A stretch of DNA of 64,000 bases. It comes from G963664835 sp965220775. GTDB lineage: Bacteria > Chloroflexota > UBA6077 > FW602-bin22 > JBCLEL01. How positions within the stretch are numbered: position 1 is the stretch's first letter; the number at the start of each line of letters is the position of its first letter. The notes below the pieces were generated by a model. It was not told the origin of the DNA, did no database searches, and saw only the letters and a list, made by a program, of their open reading frames with translations. The stretch is from assembly GCA_965220775.1 (NCBI GenBank), contig OZ244845.1, forward strand, positions 1,984,001-2,048,000. The letters are read 5' to 3'. Positions 16,976 through 24,804 of this stretch are shown here, in pieces. A program made the translations under genes and the position numbers.

Positions 16976-17773
16976 CTAAACCTCCCCATGAAGGTCCTTC
17001 TGCTGAATCCATTTGACACCCTGCGTTCTTGTTATTGCGACCACATCTATTGAACCACCAACGCCTCGGACTGCAATTGCGAAGCTCTGGGCTGTTATCG
17101 TGGTCCTGATCAGGAAGGTTGCAAGGTCCACGCAGTCCTGAAGTGGCAACAAGGCATAAGGTATGCTGTACTCCAAATGAGGCACAAGCTTCTTTTGCAC
17201 CCCTTCCATCTTACTCTGAGGAATTTTGAGTTGGTCTCCAATTAGAGGAATCAGTCTGGGGTCGAATCCATGGATGAGGCGGCTAGCTATTTCTAGTTGC
17301 CCACCCCACGTCATGCCAAAGTTTGTTCCTTCATTTCTCGGTTGTGGATCAGGAGTTCGGGGAACATTAAATAGACACACTTCCCCATACGGTTCGTTTT
17401 CGTTATAGCCCCCGATAATGAACTCCATGCCGCCTGTCGGCATTTCATTAGGCATCCCTGCTTCATTCCAACGGGCTAGAAAGAAGTCGCTGATTCTCTT
17501 GGCATATTCACTAACCGTTAGCCGGGTTTCGCCCAACGTAGGTTCCAGTTCGGTTAGGAAGCTATGCGCGGTTCTCGTACCTATAGTTGCATCACCATAA
17601 GTAACTGCTCCTACGAACTCATGCGGTTCACCAAAGGTCAGCAGTTTGGTTGCGTTGTCGAAATTGACTAATAGTGGTCCTGGGAGGTTTGGACTGTGGG
17701 CGTTTATCGTTACCCGGGTATCCACTGCCAACACTACCCCTTCGGGGCCTTTAACCACTACACCGAGAGACAA
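16976..17773 (-). CDS. Proteasome-fold Ntn-hydrolase-like protein
   Basis: A 265-residue protein whose start, MSLGVVVKGPEGVVLAVDTR, matches the opening of 20S proteasome beta-type subunits. In that alignment Ser2 sits at the N-terminal nucleophile position once Met is removed, Asp in AVDTRV matches Asp17, and Lys in NATKLLTF matches Lys33. The later FVGAVTYGDATIGTRTAH fits the H1 helix region. The TTG start is fixed by AAGGAGGAG 4 bases upstream. It is not HslV, and it is longer than Anbu. It is the first gene of a tight three-gene unit with a putative antitoxin and RelE toxin. Whether it is an active protease is unknown. Confidence 0.65.
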   Translation of the reverse strand: MSLGVVVKGPEGVVLAVDTRVTINAHSPNLPGPLLVNFDNATKLLTFGEPHEFVGAVTYGDATIGTRTAHSFLTELEPTLGETRLTVSEYAKRISDFFLARWNEAGMPNEMPTGGMEFIIGGYNENEPYGEVCLFNVPRTPDPQPRNEGTNFGMTWGGQLEIASRLIHGFDPRLIPLIGDQLKIPQSKMEGVQKKLVPHLEYSIPYALLPLQDCVDLATFLIRTTITAQSFAIAVRGVGGSIDVVAITRTQGVKWIQQKDLHGEV

Positions 17774-18051
17774 ATGGCTCCTCCTTACGTGTGCCTTTCC
17801 TTAGGGTTATCTTTCCCTAAAGATTGCCCAAGTGTATTCCGTTCTCTTGGGTTGGGAACCAGTAGCATCCTGCGCGATGGACTTCATGATACCCATTATC
17901 TTGTGCATTTCTATTGAGAGCGTATGTCGTTCCAGAAAACCAAAGTTAGGGACTTACATATGTAAAACAATGGAGATTATAACACTTGTTCGCCAAGCGT
18001 CTTGAAAACGGGAGGGCGTGTCACCGCCTCGGGACGCTCCAGTTGATCTCA
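17774..18051. other. AT-rich spacer upstream of the Ntn-hydrolase gene
   Basis: About 280 bases before the next small gene. Low GC and short frames only. The promoter for the minus-strand unit that starts at 17773 should lie here; no clear boxes could be fixed. Confidence 0.35.
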
Positions 18052-18174
18052 TCATACTCGCCACGTAGTTGAGTCGATCACCTCGGAAGCGAAATTGAAG
18101 AACCAGATTCCCGCGATGATGAACAGTATGACCGCGACGATCAGGGCAAGGACTATCCCCTCCCATGCACGCAT
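18052..18174 (-). CDS. Small single-pass membrane protein
   Basis: A 40-residue frame, MRAWEGIVLALIVAVILFII followed by AGIWFFNFASEVIDSTTWRV. Residues 7-28 form one strongly hydrophobic helix with aromatic residues at its end, as in small inner-membrane proteins. A further in-frame acidic stretch ending LLAELAKLRAV stops just before this ATG (GTGTAGATG), which could be the tail of a coupled small gene, but I see no ATG, GTG or TTG start for it. There is no family match I recognise. Confidence 0.5.
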   Translation of the reverse strand: MRAWEGIVLALIVAVILFIIAGIWFFNFASEVIDSTTWRV

Positions 18175-18371
18175 CTACACTGCCCTCAGCTTGGCCAACT
18201 CAGCGAGTAAACGTTCCTGAGACCGGCTATCATTGAGGCTTAGGCCGTAGCTCTTGTTGTCTTGGTGTTCCGATTCTTCATCATCGTCCTCCTCCTCAAT
18301 CCTATCTTCTCAATCGGCCGGCCACCCGCGCCTCGCATCACGCCGGCCCTCGTCGACTTACAACGCTACAA

Positions 18372-19568
18372 TCACAACGCCGGCATGCGTATCGCCACGT
18401 GTCCGTCCCGATAGGTGAAGCCGAATCGAAACGCCTCAACCAGGTCGTCGAACTCGTAGCGCTTCGTGATCGCCGGCCGAACGTCGACGCCGGCTGCCAT
18501 CACTCGCAGGCATTTGCCCAGCGTCCCCGGCTCGATGTGTCCCTCCGACGCGATAATCTGACCGCCTTTCGCTCTGAAATCGTCGAGCGGGACCGGGCGG
18601 CGGGTCTTTGTATGGGCCGTTTGGATGAACCTCGCGCCGAGCGCCATCGTCTGCACGGTGAGTGTCAGAGTTTGATCGAGCATATTCGCGTTCTCCCAGT
18701 AGAGATCGCCGCCATCCCCGTGGGTGAACTCCATTATCTGTTCGGCAACGTCATCGCCCTTTGCCGCGGCGTCGGGGACCCTGATAATGTGATCCGCTCC
18801 CATTTCGCGGTACACTCGCTGCCGCACCGGCGAACCTTCGTCCAGCATGTCGACCACGATCACCTTGCCGGCGCCGGCGAACTTGGCCAGTCCAATACCA
18901 AGCTCCGCTTGCAGCCAGTACTTCGGCCCGGCCATATAGAACACAAGGTATTCGCCCGGCTTGAATCCGCCGCCGCGCACCATCAGGTCGTAGTACGGTG
19001 TCGCCATCGGTTCGGTCATCGACGCCGCCTCGAACATCTCCTCGTCGCTCGAATATGAGTCGCGCAACGCGTCGATTCGCCAACAGCTGCGCGCCCTTAG
19101 CGCCACGTACTCGGCGAAGACGCCCGGCACCCCCGAGCCGAGATTGCGATTGTTCGTGCAATAAGAGAGGATGCCGGCGTGGCAGGCCCGGCACCGACCG
19201 CAATAGTTGCCGACCTCCGTCGTCACGTGGTCGCCGACTTTCAGTTGCTTCACGTTCTTGCCCACTTCGACAACGGTGCCGCCAACCTCGTGCCCGGCGA
19301 TTATGGGAAAAGCGCATCGGCTCCAGTGGGTCATATAGCCCTCGGCATCCTCCTCCATCCGAAGGAAATCTGATCCGCAGATCGCCGTGACCTTGGGTTG
19401 AACGATCACTTCGAAGGGGCCGAGCCGTGGTTCCGGCACATCTTGGATCGTCCGATGCACGTTCCGCCACACCTCTCGCGCGGGCGCTATCCGTTCCCGC
19501 AGAGATTCTTCGCTCAGGCTGGCCGGATCTCGCGGTGCCCACTCGCCGTCCATGATCAGTGCCTTCAC
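18372..19568 (-). CDS. Zinc-dependent medium-chain dehydrogenase
   Basis: A 398-residue MDR-superfamily alcohol/polyol dehydrogenase. Catalytic zinc ligands are visible in CGSDFLRM (Cys), AGHEVGG (His-Glu) and MTEPMA (Glu); structural zinc cysteines are in CGRCRACHAGILSYC. The Rossmann region reads YMAGPKYWLQAELGIGLAKF, with an altered and lengthened glycine motif. GTG start, 3 bases after the stop of the preceding paralogue, so the two are co-transcribed. The substrate is unknown; polyol or threonine dehydrogenase-like enzymes are the nearest kinds. Confidence 0.85.
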   Translation of the reverse strand: MKALIMDGEWAPRDPASLSEESLRERIAPAREVWRNVHRTIQDVPEPRLGPFEVIVQPKVTAICGSDFLRMEEDAEGYMTHWSRCAFPIIAGHEVGGTVVEVGKNVKQLKVGDHVTTEVGNYCGRCRACHAGILSYCTNNRNLGSGVPGVFAEYVALRARSCWRIDALRDSYSSDEEMFEAASMTEPMATPYYDLMVRGGGFKPGEYLVFYMAGPKYWLQAELGIGLAKFAGAGKVIVVDMLDEGSPVRQRVYREMGADHIIRVPDAAAKGDDVAEQIMEFTHGDGGDLYWENANMLDQTLTLTVQTMALGARFIQTAHTKTRRPVPLDDFRAKGGQIIASEGHIEPGTLGKCLRVMAAGVDVRPAITKRYEFDDLVEAFRFGFTYRDGHVAIRMPAL

Positions 19569-19571
19569 GCC

Positions 19572-20750
19572 TCAGCCCTCCATTTCCTCGACTTCTGACA
19601 TGACCCAATGATCCCACGGCGACCGCTCACCCACAGTCGCCGGCTCGACTATCGCGGCCGGCACCGACGACAGCGGTATTCTCCGCGCAATTGCCGCGGT
19701 GATGTCCGCGGCGCCGGTCCCCAATAGCTCGATTGAGTTGGGGAAGATGCCGTGTCCAACGTGTCCTAGCACCGGCTGGATTCGAGCCTGGCGAAATATG
19801 AACTGCTCGAGGTCGATCTCTGGCGGCTGCTCTTGGCTTACCGGTGTTACGATTTTGCCCATCAGTGCCAGCGATTTCTCCAACTCGCCCATGAGCGCAT
19901 TTCCCTTGCCGCTAATCTCGATTTGGACCTTCGCCCCTTGATCCGCGGTTGCCTCCATCACGATCTGGTGAGGCCGGCGCCCGATTGCGGCCAAGTCGGC
20001 GGTGCCGAAAACGCCGGATGCGCCAAGCTTACGAGCGAGCGGTGGTACGGTCGGCGAATCCCCGAACAACAATATCTGTCCAGCGCCGGCGGCACGTGCG
20101 AGCGCAACCGAAGCGAGGCTGAGTAGGCCCGAACCATAGATACAGACGCACTCGCCGGGTAGAAACCCTCCGGCACTTGCGAACATGGCGTTGTAAATTC
20201 TGGCCAGCGGCAAGACCAAAGCTCCCATCTCGCAGCCTTTGCGGACCCCGAATCTTTCTATCAGGGGATTGATCGGCCAGCAAAATCTGGACGCAACGCA
20301 GACCTGTTCGGCATAGGCGCCTGCAATCGTCCGGCCAAGCTCCTCGTGAGACTGGCAAAACTCATATCTTGTAGCGCGGCAGGCCGTACACTCTCCGCAC
20401 CATTGGAATGCCTCCGCGGTCACGTAGTCCCCCACGCGGACGTTTGTCACATGACCTCCGGTAGCCTCGACGAACCCGGCGAACTCTTGCCCTGGCACGC
20501 ACGGCAGATTGAGCTCCCCGGCATAGTTCAAATATCCCTCGCTGTCTGCCGACACGAGTCGCCGATCGTCGTCACCGATGCCGGCCACCAAGGGGCGTAT
20601 CACAACGTCATCGGGGCCAGGCGTCGGATCAGGCAGATCGACCAATTCCACCGTTGGCGTTCGCCATACTCTCGATGCTTGCAGTTCCGAGGTAATTTCA
20701 GTCAACTTGGAATCGGTTATCCGATCCGCGTCAAGTTGCACCGCTTTCAT
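19572..20750 (-). CDS. Medium-chain dehydrogenase paralogue lacking catalytic zinc ligands
   Basis: A 392-residue MDR protein homologous to its neighbour. The four structural-zinc cysteines are kept (CGECTACRATRYEFC), but all three catalytic zinc positions are changed: CGSD is IGDD, GHE is GQE, and TEPMA is VLPLA. The nucleotide motif IYGSGLLSLAS is intact. It could be a zinc-independent reductase or a partner subunit of the downstream enzyme. ATG start after GGAG. First gene of the pair. Confidence 0.82.
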   Translation of the reverse strand: MKAVQLDADRITDSKLTEITSELQASRVWRTPTVELVDLPDPTPGPDDVVIRPLVAGIGDDDRRLVSADSEGYLNYAGELNLPCVPGQEFAGFVEATGGHVTNVRVGDYVTAEAFQWCGECTACRATRYEFCQSHEELGRTIAGAYAEQVCVASRFCWPINPLIERFGVRKGCEMGALVLPLARIYNAMFASAGGFLPGECVCIYGSGLLSLASVALARAAGAGQILLFGDSPTVPPLARKLGASGVFGTADLAAIGRRPHQIVMEATADQGAKVQIEISGKGNALMGELEKSLALMGKIVTPVSQEQPPEIDLEQFIFRQARIQPVLGHVGHGIFPNSIELLGTGAADITAAIARRIPLSSVPAAIVEPATVGERSPWDHWVMSEVEEMEG

Positions 20751-21064
20751 TCGTCGCTCCGCTTACCATTCCTTGTCCGAATGCGAGATCCGTTTGGTTC
20801 TGACACGCCAAAATCAGTCTATCATGGCTTGCTTTCCGCTCAGTTTTCGGTCACTCCTTGGCAACGTCGACTACCTGCTATAATGCATGTTTGACGGGTT
20901 TCAGATCGCGACTGGATTTCGCCCCCGATGAGCGATCAACTCTCAACTTGACTTGCTTTGTCGAATCATGTGCGCGATCCTGCGAGGCAGGTCTTTTCCG
21001 AGCGTTCGGCCTGGTTGAAGAGTTGTCTTTAGGTTGCCCAAGTAGCACGTAAAATGTAGTTGGA
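20751..21064. other. Divergent intergenic region
   Basis: About 310 bases between the divergent dehydrogenase pair and the PhyH-type oxygenase. It holds the candidate promoter at 20858-20884 and no gene that I recognise. Confidence 0.5.
20858..20884 (+). promoter_or_regulatory. Candidate sigma-70 promoter for the PhyH-type gene
   Basis: TTGGCA (20858-20863) and a perfect TATAAT (20879-20884) are separated by 15 bases, slightly short of the ideal 17. Transcription would start about 170 bases before the downstream gene. Confidence 0.55.
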
Positions 21065-21913
21065 GTGAATATTCTGTTGAACGAGAATGCGAAGCACATC
21101 AAGGCATTGAACAAAGAAGGATTCACGCTCATTCCGGGTGCAATATCTGCGGAGGAAGTCGCTCGCACTTGCGCGGCGATTGACGAAATCCTGGTGAAAG
21201 AAGAGGCGGTTGCCCGCCGTACCACAACTCAAACCACCAATCTGAAGAGTGCCCACGCCATCGTCGGCAAGCACCCTCATTTCTACGAGTTCTTTCTCAA
21301 CCCACCTGTGCTGAATCTAATTCGTTCGGTACTTGGAGACGACGCGCTTCTTTACGATATGAACGCCCGGGTCGTCCTACCGACAGGAGGTCGAGAGACG
21401 CGCCGTGGCTTCCAGGTCCACGTAGATCGCGAAGATTTTAGCGTCAACCCATTCGTAGAGGGAACGCACTACCCGATGGCACTGAACGTCATTTGGTGCT
21501 TGGTGGACTTCAATATAGAGAATGGGGCGACACTCATGTGGCCCGGCTCCCACTTGTCAGGGCAAGTTCCCGATCCCGAAGGTGAATTCCCCAATTACGT
21601 GCATGCTATTGCTCCCGCCGGCACCGCCCTCATATGGGATGCGGCCCTCTGGCACTCGACAGGCCTCAATGTCAGTGGAATGGACCGCTACTCGCTTACC
21701 GCCTTCTACCAAAGGGCGTGGATCAAGGGAAAGGCGGACAGCGCTCGCCTGCTTCCGCCCGAGGCGCGAGCGGCTATGTCCGACGAAGCGCGCAGCGTGT
21801 TAGGACTCCAGTCAGCTCCCTCCGATTACTCGGAGGTAAAGGCTTTGACGCCGGAGCAGATCGCGGCGCTCACCATTGAGGAAAAGAAAGTACTCGGATT
21901 TGCCGTTTACTGA
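21065..21913 (+). CDS. Phytanoyl-CoA dioxygenase (PhyH) family protein
   Basis: A 282-residue non-haem iron, 2-oxoglutarate-type oxygenase. Iron ligands are the H-x-D in FQVHVDRED and the distal histidine in ALWHSTGLNVS, followed by a conserved arginine (MDRYSLTAFYQ). The typical GATLMWPGSH turn is present. The substrate is unknown; bacterial members hydroxylate many small molecules. GTG start at 21065; a TTG at 21077, 11 bases after GGAG, may be the true one. A second PhyH gene is at 55583. Confidence 0.87.
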   Translation: MNILLNENAKHIKALNKEGFTLIPGAISAEEVARTCAAIDEILVKEEAVARRTTTQTTNLKSAHAIVGKHPHFYEFFLNPPVLNLIRSVLGDDALLYDMNARVVLPTGGRETRRGFQVHVDREDFSVNPFVEGTHYPMALNVIWCLVDFNIENGATLMWPGSHLSGQVPDPEGEFPNYVHAIAPAGTALIWDAALWHSTGLNVSGMDRYSLTAFYQRAWIKGKADSARLLPPEARAAMSDEARSVLGLQSAPSDYSEVKALTPEQIAALTIEEKKVLGFAVY

Positions 21914-21972
21914 GTACCCGCTCTGTACTCGCCTTCCCGGCGGGCGGCGCAGTCAGTGGCAGATTCATTCAT

Positions 21973-22818
21973 TCACTGGGTGCTCGTAAGTTCCTCGCTG
22001 ACTTGCCATAGCCGTCGAGTCGTCGATTCGTCGTAGGACGCCGCGGAAGATCTCGCTTCCTTTTTGTCGATGAAGTACCGTCCAGATACGCCATCGACGT
22101 CGACCGAAGACGCCAAGTAGACTGCCGTCTCCGCACCCTTCGCCGGCCTCCTTAGCAGAAAACTGAACGTCTTGACCAAGAACCCAACCATGCCCCCGTC
22201 TCTTTGTGCGAAGTTCGTAGCGACGACACCGGGGTGCAGGCAGTTCACCGTCACGTTCGTGCCGTCAAGTCTTCTTGCGAGTTCGTACGTGAACAGGATA
22301 TTCGCTAGCTTCGACTGGCCGTAAGCTCTGAATCCCTTATATGACCTCTCCCCCATCAAGTCGTCGAACTCGATCCGGCTTCTTTGATGAGCGCTGGACG
22401 CCACGTTGACGATTCGGGCCGGCGCGCTCGACTTGAGCAAGTCCAGGAGCAGATTTGTAAGCAGGAAATATCCCAAATGGTTCAGCGCAAACGTCGTCTC
22501 AAGTCCCTCTTCGGTCAATGTGCGACCGCCGATGTACGCCCCTGCGTTATTCACTAGTACGTCGAGTCGCTCATATTTCGACAAGAAGTCATCCGCTAGC
22601 TGCCGGATCGACCGACTCAACGAAAGGTCCGCGATGAGCAAGTCAATCGATTCATTGCCGGTTGACGAGACTATTTCTTCCCGAGCTGCCCGGCCTCTCT
22701 CATCGTCACGACAGACCATCACCACGGTTGCGCCCAAATTGGCCAATCCAATCGCGGTGTACTTGCCGATCCCCGAGTTTGCCCCGGTGACCAGGCATAT
22801 TTTCCCCTTCAAGGTCAA
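21973..22818 (-). CDS. Short-chain dehydrogenase (retinol dehydrogenase-like)
   Basis: A 281-residue SDR with TGANSGIGKYTA, NNAGAYIGGR, the catalytic serine in NVASSAHQ and YGQSK. The long segment after the active site and the overall pattern (TTFALNHLGYFLLTNLL, NCLHPGVVATNF) are those of the retinol dehydrogenase/WW-domain oxidoreductase-like group. TTG start at 22818; a second TTG two codons later has better spacing from GGGAG. It converges with the PhyH gene. The substrate is unknown. Confidence 0.85.
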   Translation of the reverse strand: MTLKGKICLVTGANSGIGKYTAIGLANLGATVVMVCRDDERGRAAREEIVSSTGNESIDLLIADLSLSRSIRQLADDFLSKYERLDVLVNNAGAYIGGRTLTEEGLETTFALNHLGYFLLTNLLLDLLKSSAPARIVNVASSAHQRSRIEFDDLMGERSYKGFRAYGQSKLANILFTYELARRLDGTNVTVNCLHPGVVATNFAQRDGGMVGFLVKTFSFLLRRPAKGAETAVYLASSVDVDGVSGRYFIDKKEARSSAASYDESTTRRLWQVSEELTSTQ

Positions 22819-22906
22819 GCTCCCTTTGCGCCGGTAGAAATTGATCGTACCCTTGTCAAAGTTAACGGCATCTGAGATTTAAGCCGGCGGGTCGCTGCTA
22901 TTGGGG

Positions 22907-23497
22907 TCAGCGTCCCAAGCCGGCCTTGCCGCCGGCGTTCGCCCACAGTGCGCGCTCGACCATCGCCGGCGTCCATCCCGCCCCGAGCCGGCCGGCGCGG
23001 TCCCGAATCGCCTCCGAGTATCGACCGTAGAATGCGCTCGTGAACGCTATTTTACCTATACTGTCTATTTGGGCGGCGACGAGGTCGTCGAAGAATGGAT
23101 AGATGTCCGGGGCGGCCGCTGCCGCAACCGCCGAAGCCGTGGCCGGCCCGACGCCGGACAGTCGAGACAAGATTGATATCGGCTTCTTGGCGTCCGGAGT
23201 GTTGGACAATGCCTCTTGGCTCGTTTTCTCTACCAGGTCCGGCGAGTTCGACCGCACTAGGACCAGATTCCGTTGGCGCCACGTGCCCCGTGCCATCTTC
23301 CATTCGGTTATCTTTGCCAGCTCGTCGAGCGTCACGAACGGCGGCCGGCGGGAGGTTATGGTCGATGGCAACTCTTCTCGATACCAGCGGTCGTGCGATG
23401 GCAACCGCTTGGAGCCTTGCCTGGCGATCACCGTAGCGTATGTACCGAGTGCGGCCTGCCACGAATCCAGATTCTCGTCAGACCAAAGTTCGTTCAA
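22907..23497 (-). CDS. Uncharacterised helix-hairpin-helix protein
   Basis: A 196-residue protein. Residues about 60-90 (DELAKITEWKMARGTWRQRN) and the LSRLSGVGPATASAVAAAA helix-hairpin-helix at about 110-130 resemble a family of short proteins without assigned function, also found in fungi. A FYGRYSEAIRDRAGRLG segment follows. The hairpin motif is also seen in HhH-GPD glycosylases, but the catalytic lysine/aspartate arrangement of those is not evident. TTG start after GAGGA. No linked pathway. Confidence 0.65.
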   Translation of the reverse strand: MNELWSDENLDSWQAALGTYATVIARQGSKRLPSHDRWYREELPSTITSRRPPFVTLDELAKITEWKMARGTWRQRNLVLVRSNSPDLVEKTSQEALSNTPDAKKPISILSRLSGVGPATASAVAAAAAPDIYPFFDDLVAAQIDSIGKIAFTSAFYGRYSEAIRDRAGRLGAGWTPAMVERALWANAGGKAGLGR

Positions 23498-23766
23498 CCC
23501 GTTTTCCTCTTACATGTCTTGGAAAATGAGTTCGCCCGTTCCACCGCCGTCAACCGAGCGGTCAGCGAGCGCCCAGACAGATTCTATGTCGGAGATAGCC
23601 GTTGAGGCAAAACGGAATTTTCGCCGCTCAGTGCGCTTTATCGTGAAATTGGCCTACAATTCACTCCGAGCGAATCCGTTGTCGCGGTGGATCACCGCCG
23701 GCTGGGTCGGTCAAACAAAGGGCGCGGAAGTCCTACCCTAAATCGCAGGCTGATAAGGTATCCAAA

Positions 23767-24789
23767 ATGCCCTCGCCGCTCTACCCACTGAAGTTTGAGC
23801 CGATATACAAAGAGAAAGTCTGGGGCGGCCGAAATCTGGAGAGGCTGGGACGCAGGCTGCCCGGCGGCGACTCTACCCTCATCGGCGAATCGTGGGAGGT
23901 GGCCGACCTCGACGCCAGTTCGCCCACGGGGGGAGGGGGTTATCCGGAGCGCTCACGCGTTCGTAACGGAAGACTTAAAGGGGCGCTGCTGCACGACCTG
24001 ATAGATGAGATAGGCTTTTCATCAACCGGCCAAGTTGAGAACAGCCCGCATTCCCGCTTTCCCCTCCTGGTCAAGTTCATCGACGCCCAAGAGAATCTGT
24101 CCGTACAGGTGCATCCCGGCCCGGCCTACGTTTCAGTCCGTCCCGGCGTGCACCCCAAGTTCGAAGCCTACTACGTCGTGGACGCGGTTCCCGGAGCCGT
24201 GATCTACAAGGGCTTGAAGCGCGGTGTGACCGAGCGCGATTTTCGAGCCGCGGTGGCTTCCGGCGTCACCGAACAGGTTAAGGCGCTTCTGAATCGCATC
24301 GCCGCAATCCCCGGCGATACTCACTACCTCCCCGGCGGCACTTGCCACGCAGTTGGCGCCGGAGTCTTACTCGCCGAGATACAGACTCCAAGTGATACAA
24401 CCTTCCGGCTGTTCGATTGGGGGCGCTCCGGCCGGGAGCTTCACATAGACGAAGGAATGCGCAGCATTGACTTTTGCCAGCCCGACCTATCGCGCTACGA
24501 ACCGCGAACTCAGTTCAGCGACGGCGTTCAGACGACTACGCGACACGTTGCCAGTGATCACTTCCGGATAGATGAGGTCGTCGCACCGGCCGACTATCGG
24601 CGCACTGTCGGCGAATCGGGCCCGGCAATATGGATTGTGCTTGAAGGCGAAGGCGAGATCGACCTTGCCGGCGACGAGGAGTCAGTTCCATTCACGCGAG
24701 GCGAGACGCTCCTCATCCCCGGCAACTTACAAGATGTCCACGTTAGAGTGCTACTGGACTCGTCCTGGCTGGAAGTCACCTTGCCTTAG
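23767..24789 (+). CDS. manA: Mannose-6-phosphate isomerase, type I
   Basis: A 340-residue class I phosphomannose isomerase with the cupin fold. It starts LKFEPIYKEKVWGGRNL. The zinc ligands are in LSVQVHPG (Gln, His), KFEAYYV (Glu) and GTCHAVG (His), and LFDWGRSGRELHIDE follows. It interconverts fructose-6-phosphate and mannose-6-phosphate and feeds GDP-mannose or mannose use. It stands alone between two minus-strand genes. Confidence 0.92.
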   Translation: MPSPLYPLKFEPIYKEKVWGGRNLERLGRRLPGGDSTLIGESWEVADLDASSPTGGGGYPERSRVRNGRLKGALLHDLIDEIGFSSTGQVENSPHSRFPLLVKFIDAQENLSVQVHPGPAYVSVRPGVHPKFEAYYVVDAVPGAVIYKGLKRGVTERDFRAAVASGVTEQVKALLNRIAAIPGDTHYLPGGTCHAVGAGVLLAEIQTPSDTTFRLFDWGRSGRELHIDEGMRSIDFCQPDLSRYEPRTQFSDGVQTTTRHVASDHFRIDEVVAPADYRRTVGESGPAIWIVLEGEGEIDLAGDEESVPFTRGETLLIPGNLQDVHVRVLLDSSWLEVTLP

Positions 24790-24804
24790 GATTTCGGCGC
24801 AAAC

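Noticed and set aside
18175..18300. Small acidic protein upstream of the 40-residue gene
   Set aside because: The frame (IEEEDDDEESEHQDN to LLAELAKLRAV) has no ATG, GTG or TTG before its acidic stretch; only ATT is available.
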